A stretch of DNA of 64,000 nt from Rotaria socialis (lineage: Eukaryota; Rotifera; Eurotatoria; Philodinida; Philodinidae): assembly GCA_905331475.1 (NCBI GenBank), contig CAJNYU010003185.1, forward strand, positions 166,890 through 230,889. Direction: 5' to 3'. The notes under the pieces are model-generated. The model did not search any database, was not told the origin of the DNA, and saw nothing but the letters and a program-made list of their open reading frames with translations. The position numbers were made by a program, and so were the translations under genes. Shown one piece after another: positions 1 through 22,390 of this stretch (positions within the stretch are counted from its first letter, which is position 1; the number at the start of each line of letters is the position of its first letter).

Positions 1-292
1 GTAGACGACCGGATGCATACTTATCACTCCAGGGGGAGAAAAAACGTAATAATTACGAGTGTAGCTCCTACATTTCATGGATGTCTATTATTAAAGTCCT
101 AAGGGATTTCGCTATCATTCATGATCTTCTGACTGCACTACTATATTGAAAAAAAATTTTCTTTTAGGCACAGAATACATGTGGAAAAAATTTCTTCTCA
201 AACAAATTTTTAAATTTTCAATCATAAAAATTCTGTTTGTTTAATCTTTTTTTTTCTTCTTTAAAATTCGTTTTACTTAAACAAACAACAAA

Positions 293-1273
293 ATGCAAAA
301 CAAATGTGAAATAATGTCTAGCAGTCCAGCACAAAAAATACAGGAGACAACCAATAATAAAGATGTGGTTGGATCTAGCCATAGTTTGGTTTCTTCGCCA
401 TCAAAATTTGAAACTAAACTCATGTCTCCATTTTGTATATCGACTGAAGATGATCCAATAATTTTACTTAACATCGGCGGTGTGAATTTGTCAACAAAAC
501 AATCAACATTAACATGCATTCCAAATACAGTTCTTGCTCTAGCTTGTACCGATTCCTGGTCAGAAAAAATGACACGTGACAATGATGGACGTTTATTTTT
601 TGATCTCGATCCAAATTTATTTCAGCATTTACTTAATCAATTACGTGAATGGTCACCAAAACGTAAAGTATTCGAATTGCCACGTAATGAATTCGATCGA
701 CAAAGATTTTGTTCATTATGTTACCAATTAAATTTTCATCGAGACTTAGTTGACGGTATAAGTCGACACGAGAAATTTAATAAAACATTTGGACATATTC
801 TACTTCATGAAAAAAGTTCTCTTGCGATACATGCTAGCAGTTATCGGCATGCTGAATGTCGAGGTATGAATGTTTATTCAACGGGTATTAATCGAATAAT
901 ATTAACATTAAAACATGATTCTATCGAGAAATATAGTACATTTATTGGCATTATATGGTCAACAAGCCCGATGCAAGAAAAATCATTTGAATCATCGACA
1001 GCTTATGGTTGGGCAGGAGAAAAACAAGTATTTTTAAAAGGCCTACCATCATGTGTCGAAGGCTACGGTGGCTATGATTCGGATATATGTACAAACGATA
1101 CAATTGAATTAACACTTAATTGTCAATTAGGTGTTATCTCGATGTTTAATTATCGAACTAAAAAAATTTATCAAATAATAATTGATACTCGTGAAGGCTG
1201 TCCATTCCCTTGGCAATTGCATATTAATTTATTTGCACCTGGTGATCGAGTGAAAATAATTAATCCGACATAG
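293..1273 (+). CDS. BTB/POZ (KCTD-type) protein with C-terminal SPRY-like domain
   Basis: Single-exon ORF of 326 residues. Residues 1-50 are low-complexity and Ser/Thr-rich. About 56-150 read as a potassium-channel-tetramerisation type BTB fold: the opening ILLNIGGVNLSTKQSTL is the classic strand-1 motif, followed by the DGRLFFDLDPNLFQHLLNQL segment and a terminal helix. About 165-320 resemble a SPRY/B30.2-like sandwich: AYGW, a GxGGYDSDIC turn, a TIELTLNCQLGVISMF strand and a PFPWQLHINLF strand near the end. Proteins of this family often oligomerise through the BTB domain and act as substrate adaptors for cullin-3 ligases; that role is inferred from the family only. The start is the first ATG after a T-rich, ORF-free stretch. 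The next clear relic is on the same strand more than 1.5 kb away, so no co-regulation is implied. Confidence 0.85.
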   Translation: MQNKCEIMSSSPAQKIQETTNNKDVVGSSHSLVSSPSKFETKLMSPFCISTEDDPIILLNIGGVNLSTKQSTLTCIPNTVLALACTDSWSEKMTRDNDGRLFFDLDPNLFQHLLNQLREWSPKRKVFELPRNEFDRQRFCSLCYQLNFHRDLVDGISRHEKFNKTFGHILLHEKSSLAIHASSYRHAECRGMNVYSTGINRIILTLKHDSIEKYSTFIGIIWSTSPMQEKSFESSTAYGWAGEKQVFLKGLPSCVEGYGGYDSDICTNDTIELTLNCQLGVISMFNYRTKKIYQIIIDTREGCPFPWQLHINLFAPGDRVKIINPT

Positions 1274-1548
1274 AATATAGAATTTTTTATCTTTCAGAAA
1301 CATTTTTTATACATTATTAATTAACATTATGAATAATTGATGATCTCTGCTCGAATATATATCTTTTTTTGTTATTGTTTTGCTTAATCCCAATGGAGTC
1401 GATTTTATTGTGAATTCAAAGACAAATTACATATTAGAATAAGTTCGTAGTACATGGCAACAATGATTGATCGAGAACGATTTTCGAAATGAATAAAGAA
1501 AGAAAATTTGTAACTAAATCTATCATCGTTAAACTATTTAATGCGGTG

Positions 1549-2520
1549 TGAAGCACAGCATTCATGTAGTCCGTCGCGAGTTTTCAATGTAACGCAAAGC
1601 TGAAGCATCTATATAGTCCGTCGCGTGTTTTCTTTTGCTTTTGCTTTCTCGACGTAAACATCTTTTTCATCATTTTGTGACGCGACAATCTCGAGTACTG
1701 AAAATCATAGAAAACTCATTGAAACGGGAGATGAAAGTATCGACATCGAACTTCGGACAGATTTTTTCTATTCTTTAATCTGATATTCTGTTCACTCACA
1801 AATATGGTTCCAAAATGACGAAAATGAAAGAAATTTGTTGCGAGATAATTCAAGTGACGACATGAACATATGTTAGCCACTATAGTCTATTCATTTACAG
1901 CTGATATCAGAAAATGAATCATGGAGATAATTAATCCATCAATCGAAATCGATCTGTAAGAATAGAGTTTTCTTAGTGATGAATTGCAGTATGGCTATAT
2001 AAAAATATTTAAAAATTTATCAATTGAAGATTTTTCCTAGGAGATGCGGATTCTTGCTTCGCATCGCATTTCGTATACGAGTGAAACTGGAATACCATCT
2101 AGTTTTCTTTTTTACTTGACGCGTACGCATCAAAATAGTCATTTTGTTGCACGATGATCTCGAGAATCAAAAATCATAGAAAAGTTACTCGAACTAGAGA
2201 TGAAAATATGAGTATTGAACTTGTGATATTCGTTTTCAAAATTTTAATACAATGTTTTGTTTGCTCAGAAATATCCTCCCAAAATGACGTTTTTGAATCT
2301 CCTAGTGAGGAATTTCAAAATCGTCGATTTAAGAATAGTGAATGCGAAATTTTTATTCAAAATTCGTATACGGAAATAAAAAAAAAACGATTCTAATGGA
2401 TCTTAAAGTGGATCATTTATTTTTTAAACCTTGTTCTCGCTACTTTCGAAAATTCGGCTCGTGTGCTTCGCATCGCATTTCGTAGTCGAGTAAAACTCGA
2501 ATACCATCTAGTTTTAATAT
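1549..2520. repeat. Diverged direct repeats, two nested sets
   Basis: Two short copies around GTAGTCCGTCGCG lie at about 1549-1581 and 1602-1632. A longer unit is then present twice: about 1680-2108 and 2150-2518. Both copies share a block with AATCTCGAG...AAAATCATAGAAAA near their start and end in a block containing GCTTCGCATCGCATTTCGTA, then ACTAGATGGTATTCCAG on the minus strand. The copies differ at many positions, so they are old. No convincing ORF spans the units. This looks like a duplicated non-coding dispersed repeat. Confidence 0.6.
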
Positions 2521-2815
2521 AGGTCGCGGCTTATTAATTAACATTTACTATCATTTGGAAATCATTTCAAGTTTTAAATTAATTCAAATATAGATATTTT
2601 TAGAAATATAGAATCAAATAAAAATTGTAGGTCAATTTAATTCTTCATACAGTATTCTGAAAATATCTATTGAATAAATTATCATAGAAGTTTTATAGGA
2701 AACTCTTCACGTCAAGTTTGACTGTAGACGGATAATTTCAGAAATTTATTTTGTCTAAATTGATTAACCGAAGAAGGAGACTATCCCAATAGCTTAATGG
2801 GTGAGAAAAAGTTGA

Positions 2816-3603
2816 GTGGTGTGCACTGCATGGCATAGATGTAATAATCATAATTGCTGTTTTCGATTAGATATACTCACAATCTATCTTATTGCTTGGC
2901 AATTTATGTATCCTATGTGTAAATGGGAATTTCGTCAGCTTTCATGGTCTCTTTTAATTCTTCAGCAAGCAGCGTGTTGTGTATTCACGTCTATTACAGC
3001 ATTTTTCAGTTATGACATTTTCTTTCGTTATATGCCATTGCAATTCAAAATCGGGTATCTCTGGCTATTGTCATTATATGACGTGCACGTGAAATAGAAA
3101 GTAACTTTATAATATAACTATTAGAAATTAGGTGAAATAAAAAAAAATGAATTTTATGGTCATTTGTTTTTGACATAATGCTTATCTTGTTTTGTAATTT
3201 TGCATGTTTTCACATAAATGGACAAATCCGAAAGGCGTCGAAGCTCTATTGGCCGAAAGTAGTGCTACCAGCTGACTCTTACTTCGCATATGACGTTGAA
3301 GAAAACGACGAGGAAAACCATAGTAATTGTAAAGGATGTCTCGGTCTTGGTGATTTCACTTTCTACAATCTCTTTATTTTACCCGTCACGCATTTAGGAT
3401 GGTAGATAATAACAAAAACATTCGTAGGTGTCGGATTCATCCTCGGTGAACAAGTTTCTCTTTGTAGTACGCATCTTATTGCAATAATGTTGTGTGGAAT
3501 TACTGCTCCTGGTTTACCATTACATGCGATTGTTTGGTCCATGTACATTACAATTGTTAATTTTGTCATGAATTATACAACTGTTACTTGTACCAATGAA
3601 TGA
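2816..3603 (+). pseudogene. Decayed presenilin-like aspartyl protease
   Basis: Three pieces match successive parts of presenilin, the catalytic subunit of gamma-secretase, compared from memory. Piece 1 (2816-3094) holds LLILQQAAC and ends WLLSLYDVHV, matching the presenilin stretch that ends in the first catalytic Asp (YD). Piece 2 (3178-3402), in another frame, ends in GLGDFTFYN, the GxGD motif with the second catalytic Asp. Piece 3 continues in the frame of piece 2 after an in-frame TAG at 3403-3405 and carries APGLPL, equivalent to the family PALP motif. The gene cannot encode an intact protein: frames change between pieces 1 and 2, stops fall inside, and the N-terminal half is missing. 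An internal intron could explain the frame change but not the TAG. The order of four family motifs makes the identification fairly secure. Confidence 0.65.
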
Positions 3604-5960
3604 ATTTATACTGAAATGCTTGCTTCACAATGGATATCAATGTTATTCATTCACTTTGCAAACATATCGACAAAATTATTTCTGCATTGTTGTCATACTA
3701 ATTCATTATAAGTAGTTTCTTTTTTTCAGTTGTCATTTTGCATAGATTAAAATTAAAAGTTTATTGTATATATGATGTTTTCTTTTGTTTGATCCGAGTC
3801 AAAATATTTTCTCTCGGTCATTACACTATCAGAAAAATTACTTTCAGGACTGTTTCGAAATCTTTCCAAGGGAGAAATATCGTACTTTTCTACTTTGAAA
3901 TACTTCAAAGTACATCAAAATTGTTAAAAAAACAAAAGTACGATGTTTCCCCCTCGAATTTCTCTTAATTATTAGAATGGATTACATTCTTTTTTTCTTC
4001 AACAATGATGGATAAAATAATGTTTCTTTAGATTGAAAACAAAAAGAAGTTTTCTTATTGTAAGTTTCATCAAAGTGTTAGATGAGATAAAAGATGTAAA
4101 TTGATAAGCGCTTGAAAATTCATACTAATCTTCTACTTTCGTTTAGCTACAAAAGTTGAACTAATCACTAAGCCCTACGAGTTTGTTTAGGAGAGATGCG
4201 ATATTTCTAAACTATGAATTCGTTTGGAGCTAAGTTTGCATTATTGCAACACCTATGCATGCTCTTGGATGCCACAAAAAATAGCTTGGAACCTCTTGAA
4301 ACAGTCTAGAAAGGAAGTCAGATTTGGTGACCGACATAGAGTTGCTAGTGTGATATAGAGCTTCTCTGGCAGTTAGTGGCGAATCTACAAATTTCCGAAG
4401 GTGGCGGTGGATGAAACAAAAATGTAAAATATCCAGGGAAAATCGCTAGAAAACAACGTCAAGTCAAGTCAAGCTTTAACTAGAAGACTGTCACGGCCTC
4501 TGCCTCTCCCCAGAAATGTCACTGTCGGCAGACCATTTTTTTCTTTCTGGCTTGAAGACCGATTGATGTTTATGATTTTGTTTGTGTGCTTAATTTTACA
4601 ACTGTGCGTTAATGCATCATTCGACCGTCAGTTGTTTACGGAATTTAACTTCACTGAGACGAAATAATGAAGTTCTTGATAGAAATAGGAAATAAAAACA
4701 GAATGACTATAGTCATAAAAAGTTTTCATTAAAGATAGATTTTAATTAGCGCTATGCTTAAAAATCATATTAGTCGGCGCTGTTGCGTATCATCGGAATA
4801 GAACTGTAATCATGATACCTAAAACATTTACGATCGCTGCGGATGTTAATTTGTCTTTATTAAACTTTATTTTAATGAATAAATATAAATATAAATATAA
4901 CCTTTATATTTATAAAATCAAGATAAATATTAGATTTTTTCTGTTAGCAAAAAAACAAATAAATCGATGATATACACTTTTTCGTGGAGAATATTCATCA
5001 AAATTGGTTAGTAATGTAGAGATGACACTACTGGTGCGCTGGTGAAAATAAAAATTGATTTCAAATTTCACGTTACTGAAGGCAAAGATTCTAGTTATGA
5101 TCCTATCGAGAAGCAATAAACAGCATCTCCATGCAAAAGTCACAACGTTTTTATTACGACGAACGAAAATAATCTAAAACACCCTTCTTACGAAAAGGCA
5201 TTCAACATAGACTTATATTATTTCAGAACAACAATAAACATAATATGTGAAATAAGTGTTGTTCTTTTTCCTTAATTCATATGTAGTCTATCATGAAGTG
5301 TTTTGATTTGAAATATATTGAAACTATGCCTGATGTCAACAGTCTTCATTCGTTGAAAAATTTTGAAAGAATTTATCAAGTTTTCTTTAGTATCCTATTT
5401 CGAAATTTCATTATGATTGAACAGACATTTTCAAATTTCTATTCGGAGATTTTTTTTCTAAAAACAAACAATTCCGGACGTAACCAGTATTCATTCTAGG
5501 TTTAACCCAAGATTTTCAAATTAATAGCAGAGAGAATACTAATGAGGTTTGCTCTAAATTCTTATATAGGAATCTGCGTCTTCGCTTCATTTAGATTAAC
5601 ACTCTGTAACATTATCTGCGGAGAGCGTCCAAATTCCATCCGGGGGTGTAATGCTCTCGTTCAAGTGTAACCTATACATAATATTTGGTCTTGTGGTGCC
5701 ATTTATTCTCATCACACCTATTGCCTTTATCTATCCTTCTTCTTCGTTCTCTCAAATGGTTGAGTATTTACGCGTGTGCTTTATATGGAATCGATGCGAT
5801 TTATGATTTGAAGAGTTAAATAAAGTGTAATACCATCAGCACAGGCATATCTTCTATCTAAAATCGCCACACACTCGCCCTTATCAGAGCTTGACATATG
5901 ATCAAACTAGTGCTTCTAATCAGAAAAACAAGCAAATATATATATATCTTCTAACTTAGA
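3604..5960. other. Gene-free stretch
   Basis: About 2.3 kb of AT-rich DNA without an ORF that resembles a known protein. It holds the inverted repeat at 3869-3953 and a run of ATAAAT units near 4880. No RNA gene was recognised. Confidence 0.55.
3869..3953. repeat. Imperfect inverted repeat
   Basis: The left arm GGGAGAAATATCGTACTTTT is answered by AAAAGTACGATGTTTCCCCC on the right, with a nested ACTTTGAA...TTCAAAGT palindrome between them. It can fold into a hairpin of about 85 bases. It may be a solo foldback element; no flanking gene uses it. Confidence 0.6.
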
Positions 5961-6362
5961 TATATGTTAGCATCCAAACTGAGATCAAGTCCAATCTCAG
6001 ATTGGCCTAGGTGAATCTCGAATCCGAGATTCGACGCGTCCAATGTTGGATTGAGCGGAAATTTAACATTAAAACGTGAATTAGTCTGTACATTGGTATA
6101 CAGTTCCAATTCTTATTGATGAATTATGATCAGGGTAGCCCATACCCTCTCACTTTCAAGATTGAATAGTGTCCATAACTCATCGAGCTTTTAATTTATT
6201 CAGTTATTGATGATTACGTTGCCTGATATGATGATACTTCATCGAAGTGCATAAGTAGAAAATCGAGTCCTACACCGATGTACAAACTAGTTCACGTTTT
6301 AATGTTAAATTTCCGCTCAATCCGACATTGGACGTAATATCAGTTTGGACGCTAACATATGC
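5961..6362. mobile_element. Foldback/MITE-like element with long terminal inverted repeats
   Basis: The left arm (about 5962-6102) runs from TATGTTAGC through GGATTGAGCGGAAATTTAAC to GTACATTGGTAT. The right arm (about 6272-6361) is its reverse complement with a few mismatches, ending GCTAACATATG. The left arm carries an insert of about 45 bases with its own palindrome (CTCGAATCCGAG). The arms enclose about 170 bases with no coding capacity. This is the structure of a non-autonomous DNA transposon. A short ORF on the minus strand across the right arm is a by-product of the repeat. Confidence 0.7.
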
Positions 6363-6810
6363 ATAACTAACTTCTTTTATTTGTCTCCAAGTGATATACA
6401 GAAAGAAAAACTTTTTTAAAGCTTGGGACAGAGACGAAATGTTTTTATAGTCTTCAATGAACATCTGCAATCAAATGGCTCTGCTAGCTTTAGCGTACTA
6501 TTTTTCTCCTTCTAACAAAAGAAAATCCAAGACTTTTCCCAAACACAATTGTGATCAAATCATATCGATTCAATTTTTTGTTTGTCATATATCCATTTCT
6601 TCGATCTATTGATATACATATAAATGCCCGCTTTCTGTTATACACACACATACAAAAAAGAAAAGCAAAAAATGAAACGCGCAAGCACATCTTGTTTCAT
6701 ATAATGAAATAATTTGTTTTAGTGTTATATACTTTCAGATCAATCATTGGACAACAAGTGTAGTATAAAAAGAGGCAAGACTAGGCGAAAGATGAGCAAA
6801 CGAAATTGGT
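6363..6810. other. Spacer downstream of the KANK gene
   Basis: About 450 bases between the foldback element and the KANK stop codon. Contains the presumed 3' UTR of KANK (minus strand). Short ORFs here show no family resemblance. Confidence 0.5.
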
Positions 6811-16221
<9,411 letters not shown>

Positions 16222-19200
16222 GCTTGACGAGAGACCGATATAAATTATCTACATAAAGTACAATAATTGGAATGATATGTACATTGTACTAAAATGAAAA
16301 CGAAAAGGAACAAATAAGATTGAATGTATACGTCTCTGTGCGAAATAATAATAATAATAACGGTTATTTTTTTCTTCATCTTCTCTTAATTCAGTGTATA
16401 CTGTACAATTGATCCTTTGAATAAGGTAGGTACACAAATGGATATTGTTTTTGTTTGGATATGAAACTAGTCTATTCAAATATTACTATTTTTCTTAATG
16501 AAATTAATACTTATAGGAGAGAAAACAAAAGATTTCGTTCATAATCACACTTCGATATGAAATTCAATCCTATCTATGTCTTGGCTACAATCCCTATAAG
16601 ACTCAAATTTCAAAGAGAAATATCCACGTTCAGCAGAAGTTCGAAGAGTATAAACAAATATTTTTCCTATCAACAATATCTATCACTGTCTGAGTGGGTG
16701 GGCGCTCATAGTTTTCCTCGTATATTTAAACATATCTATCTGATCGTGGCTTTAAAAGATAAATTTGATGAACAAAAGATCTTAACAGCTGTCTTTCATA
16801 TTCAAAATATGATTTCAATCAAGTGAAAAGAAGCGATATAGTTTCCGTGTGAATAATTGAAATTATTCAAATGTCTATTCAATAATGATAAGATCATAAC
16901 TGTTTTATGATAAATTTCAAAACCACATTCATAAAACATGATAAAAAACACCATATAGAATCTAACTTAATCATGAAGAATATCAGTTGAAATCTGAGAA
17001 ATCACATTTAAACTATATTTTTGTTTTCTTTTTGTGTACTCAAAAAAAAATGAGTACACTATAGAATCGATCAGTGTGTCCGGCCGTTTATACGATAACT
17101 CTTGAAAGGCTGATCAGATTGTCATGAAATTTTGTACACAACATTATCTCATCAATATCTCGGTCGAGTTCGAAGATGAGAAGGATCTGTCCAGAAATGG
17201 TTGAGTTATCGAAAAAATTGTCATTTTTGATCAGACCAACCCTGAGGGGGAGTACAGGGATTTTTCAAAAAAAACTTTTCTCAGAATTATCCGCAACATA
17301 TATAAATCGACTCAGTTTTTAATGCTGATTTCGAATCTGATACTAGTTTTGAACTAAATCGTGACTTTCTAACGGCACATCGCCTGAAAACGGTCTCAAA
17401 ATGCATAAAAACTGCATTCAGAAACCAAAGTGCCTAGTTTCTCATGATAATTTTGGTGGTCAGACATTCTAGAATGACTCATATGTCCCACGTACTTTTT
17501 GCAGTACACATAACTCTCTGATGAAATCCGAAGTTTCCACATTTATTTATGTATGAAATAATAATTGTTACTCTCAGTGGCAGACGTCTATCGAACGAAT
17601 GTTTCAATCAAAATAACAAGTAACTTAATTTAGTTAGTACATGATGAACACAAAGTGCAGCCGTTTCATGGCTTACATAGGATTAAAAACAAAAGAAGAA
17701 ATTCAGAGATGCCTTATCCCTTGATGTCTAGAACGTTTGACATGATCAAATACGAAAAGAAAAGAAAATAATTGACGATATTGATTTCTAACTTTCTCAA
17801 TTGAATAAGTTTTGCTTACATGAAAAAGTCGAAATTCTTTGATGTTAAACTACTTTAGTTATATAACGTGCGAACTATAGAAGAGGTTAAGTAAAAAATG
17901 AAGTTCTATAAATAATCTTCGATGACATTGGATGCAGAAGTTTGTTTAAATATCCTTCAAAGAAAAAGTAATCACACTATAGAAGTTATATTTATGCGGT
18001 TAGTAGTTTGTTTAAGATAGAGAACACATACATATTGTGTGAAGAAAAGAAAAAGAAAAATAATCTGATCGGCACAGGATATCTAGTAAATGTGAGAGAA
18101 ATCATTGATAAATGGTAGATTCTTTCCGTTTGTCATATGAAAATGAAATAGAGAAGCCTACAGAGTAATAATATAGTGTTCCTTTGCTCTTCTAACATGA
18201 AGACTAGTTGTTAAATACTGCTCTTTTATACGAAGACGAAAAAAAAATACATACAGGATGGTGATTTGCAAAGATTATGAAACCTTGATTTGAAGTTTAT
18301 TCGTTGTCAGACATCTTTTTCTTAGCACATAGCCTTCTTCATTGACTATTTACCAACATATTCATCTTTCGGATTACTTAATAAAGTAAGAGAACGAAAA
18401 TCGACTGATGAATTTAAAATTTAAAACAACCTTTAAATTATGACAAACATGATATTTCAATGAAAACGCCGATAAACATGGGAAAAGAAAGTGTTTTTCG
18501 TGAGAGAACTATTTTAAAGTAGATGATACTAAGACTCTTTTTTGTTTGAACTAAACTGAAGCTAAGAAAATGACCGAAAGACTTAGTCATTCATCTCGCA
18601 CATGTGTACCATATATATATATATATTAATGCATAAAAAGAGATGAACATCAAAAAAAGAAAAGCAAGAAGTTGCTTCGCTTGACTGTTTTTTTTTCTTT
18701 ATGAAGAGAAGTAAAAGCAAATACTTGTGATCAAAGCTTTCTCAGTCACTTCTATGTGCATATATATATATAACACAATGAAAATAGGCGCATGGCTATG
18801 TGAGTATGCCCTAGTATGAAAAACCCTAGGATATTTCTTTATTTGGCTACGCAATCATACTCACGAAAAAGAAAATGAAAATGAAAAGTTGAGGAAAAAA
18901 GTCCCATGCCTGGTCTTAAATGTTAACATGACTGTACACTAATGTCCTACTAAAATCTCCTTGAACTCTTTTTTTTTGTTGTACGAAATGATGATAGTTA
19001 AGCTCTATAAGTCTCATTAAATAAGAAGTAAATCGAACAAATAAAAGCGAACAATTAAATCGATGAATAGAGTGAATAATAACAAGTAAAATATAGGACG
19101 CTGACACCTACCGATGTTGCTAAATCTTTTTTTTTAATGTTTATTCTTTGATAGTGATGACGATGATAGCTATCGAATAGAGAATATGAGAAGAGTGAGA

Positions 19201-22200
19201 AACGGTTCAGTTTGATCTACGCGCTCACGTAATTCAATACTATAAATGTAAGTAAACGTGCACGCGCAAAATGAAGAGAAACGGTTCAATTTCAAACAAG
19301 TGACACACTGAACGAAAGAAACTAATGAGATGCAAATTTGACTATGGTTTTCTTTTATTCTTCCTTCTTTTTCCTCTTCGACATGTTGAAAGATCGAAAG
19401 GTGTCAAATTGAATATTCAATAGAGAAATATGTAGTATCATGTCGTTATACATCTATATCAAAATGATTTGATAAGTATTTTTAGTACATTTGCGTCATC
19501 GCCGTCGCTCATAGATTTAACGGTTATGCCAGAACGTGAATACTTTAAAAGTTATGTTTAAGTTCTTAATGAAATAGAACACGGCGACAAGGCTCAATAG
19601 AATTTTATATGATTCCTATGGACAAGAAAAGAAAAAGAAATCGTTAAAATTTCAGAGGTTCAATTATCCTCAATTAGAATAATTCTATCGAAATTCAATA
19701 AAATGAAAACTTACAATATTGTTTGAAAGAAAAAAACTATTGAATCAAAGACATATGCTAATGTGTATCATTTTCGTTGTGAGAAGTTCTATCAAGTCAA
19801 ACTATCAGCAATGAAGGCTTATTCATACAGTACAACATTTCTTCTTCTTCTTCTTCTTTTTCTTTCTCTCCCATACAAACATACAGACTTTATATAAATT
19901 GATCAACATAATAAGTTCAAAGAGACACACCATAACTTCTATTGATGACTAGGTGTGTCTCGAATGTATATCGATCATAGTTAATTTTCGAACCATATCA
20001 ATTATTTAATGGTATACATAAAAAAAACTGGTATTCATCTAATTTTTATTTGAAAAATATAGACGAAACAAAAGCAAATTATAGGGTCTGTTTGAGAGTA
20101 TACAACGAATAATTTATATTGCATGTATGTAAGATCGATAAAGGCCTAAATTGACAAAACGTGCATTGTAGTTTGTTCAGTCTCACAATGAACTGAATAA
20201 AAGGTCAAAGGTGAAAAGAGTTTCTTAAACGCGGCGTTTTTCAGATAAACAAATCTACCTATTTTTTCTTCTAGAATTTATAAATATACAGCCATGTCAA
20301 TGGCCCTTACATTTAATAATTTTACTTGAATAATCTTTCTCAATCCAATAAGGTTTATTGCCGATTATAAGAAGCTTTTTCTATGCAGAAATCTTAAAAT
20401 TATGCACGATATAGTATGTCGTCAGTTTTTAATCAACTAATTATGATATAATGATTACATAACATCGAAGTTTTTTGTCTATGTATTCGTTAGCTTTATT
20501 TTAAAAAAAAGTCAAGTTTGATAAGTTGTATATTTATTGAGTATGTCTAATATTACTTGAGTATGCTATTCTATAATAAACAAATAGAACTCTATTGGTT
20601 ATAATTTGTTTGAAATAGAATCGTTCGATGATTTACAAAAACTCAAATTCATTGATCCTGCAATATCAATAGTCGTGAAGGACATCATTTTTGAAGGGTA
20701 TTAATCGATTATGTATTTGATTTGTATGCAAACTCGCAATTCCTATTGATTAGGTTTATCTTTGCCTTAAAAGATCATTTGATATTTAACTTTGAAAAGG
20801 TGATATCTGATGACTTTCAATATGATGAATTTTATCTAACGATTTTGGGGAGAAAATGATGTGATTGAGCGGAAATTATTGCCGAGAGAATAAAATTCCA
20901 AGCATGCTTAGCCATTTTATATTTTTGCTTTGTATCGGAAGAGGAAGTAATTATTTTAATCTAAAATTCATTAGTATAATTTTCTAAACTAGTAAAAACT
21001 GTGTATAAAAGAATTCCAGTCATTCTTTTAAATACATATTTCTGTTGGCAATTACATAGTGACTCAATATGACGCAACATTTTCAACAAAAGACGTCAAT
21101 TCTTAATTGAATTAATTGCTGTGGTATTCGGTTCAGTTGATTGATGACAAAAAAAAGTCACATACACAGTAAAATGTGTTGTGTATGATATGGTTTCAGG
21201 CTCTATTGCAAACATATGGTGCACTGCCGAAGTGCTATAGTCTGTCTGTTCAATGTTATGCTCTGTGAACGTGCGTTTTTTTTCGAATAGACTTTTTCTT
21301 CAGGTCACTTCGGCATTGAGTATTATCGGAACGTATGTTGAGAAATTTATGGATGGTCGAAAATATGACTAGTATAAAACGAAGCGAAGTTCTTAGGGTT
21401 GTTTCGAGTAAAATAATAATTATCAAGAAAAATCGACAGACGCAACGAAGGTCATTATTTAATCGTGACATTAAAATATGTAAAAGAATATGGCGGCATA
21501 TTTTTTTATTTGTGTCTATACATGGATGAATTTCAAGGCGATTTGAATATTTTTCTCTACGTTGAATTTTTTCTGACGAAACATGGAATTGCTCTTTTGA
21601 AATTCAATTAATTCATAGATTCCGAATATACACAAATGTTTTATCACTAATAGAATGTTTTATTTTACCGCGAATCGTCACACTTCGTGTTTATGAATAG
21701 TAAAAACAAGATTTTAAAGTACCGAACTAAACCCGCTTGCAAGGCCTATTTCGGAGAGACAAGACAGCATTCATAGAGTTAAATTATGACTGCTGTACTT
21801 AATTTTCAACCAGAGTTTTATCTCATATGTAAACCTATTGACGATGACAATATTTTGAAAGTTCTACTCGAAAACAGAAACAATCACCTAATAAATTATT
21901 CAATTTCCAACAAGTAACTATCAGTGGACTGAATTTCGATATGGATATGTTTCTCGTCAGCATAAAAAAAGTTTACAAATGTATGTTAAAATTGAGGGAA
22001 TAAACATAACTTTCACACATTGAAAATTCTATTTTTACAGTTATTGTATATATATATATATATATTTATTAGAATAATATAATTTTAAAAACTTCAATTC
22101 ATTCTCTACAACACTATTAGCGACACATTAATCGTTCTTCGAAACCAGAATCCATAGTAATAGAAATTCTTTTTAAACGAAAATGAAATTCTCTCGTCCT

Positions 22201-22390
22201 CTATTTGAATTTTTTTTCATAGGTTTGTTATTGTTCTCCATGTTTTATTGAAGTCAGTGGCTTGAGAGTCCAACAACATGTGCATGATATTTAACTATCT
22301 GCTATGAAATTTATCTTCGTGTTTACATCAAAATTGGGTATTTTTTTCTTTCTCTCATATAGATTGTTATATAGTGTTTTTTGTACGATC
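16222..22390. other. Gene-poor 6-kb interval
   Basis: Scattered short ORFs have no family resemblance. It contains a probable dispersed repeat at 17030-17515, TA microsatellites near 18612, 18760 and 22047, and T- and A-runs. A fragment at about 20610-20695 stays open for some 28 codons (plus strand, IESFDDLQKLKFIDPAIS) and might be a worn exon, but I cannot name it. Confidence 0.5.
17030..17515. repeat. Possible dispersed non-coding repeat bounded by TGTACTC/GTACACA
   Basis: Starts at a small palindrome (TGTACTCAAAAAAAAATGAGTACA), ends at TTTTTGCAGTACACA, and has a GC content visibly higher than its flanks, with no ORF. Similar GAGTACACTA and TGTACTC words recur at 44715-44815. The ends form short inverted repeats, as in a non-autonomous element, but no second full copy is in the window. 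Confidence 0.35.
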
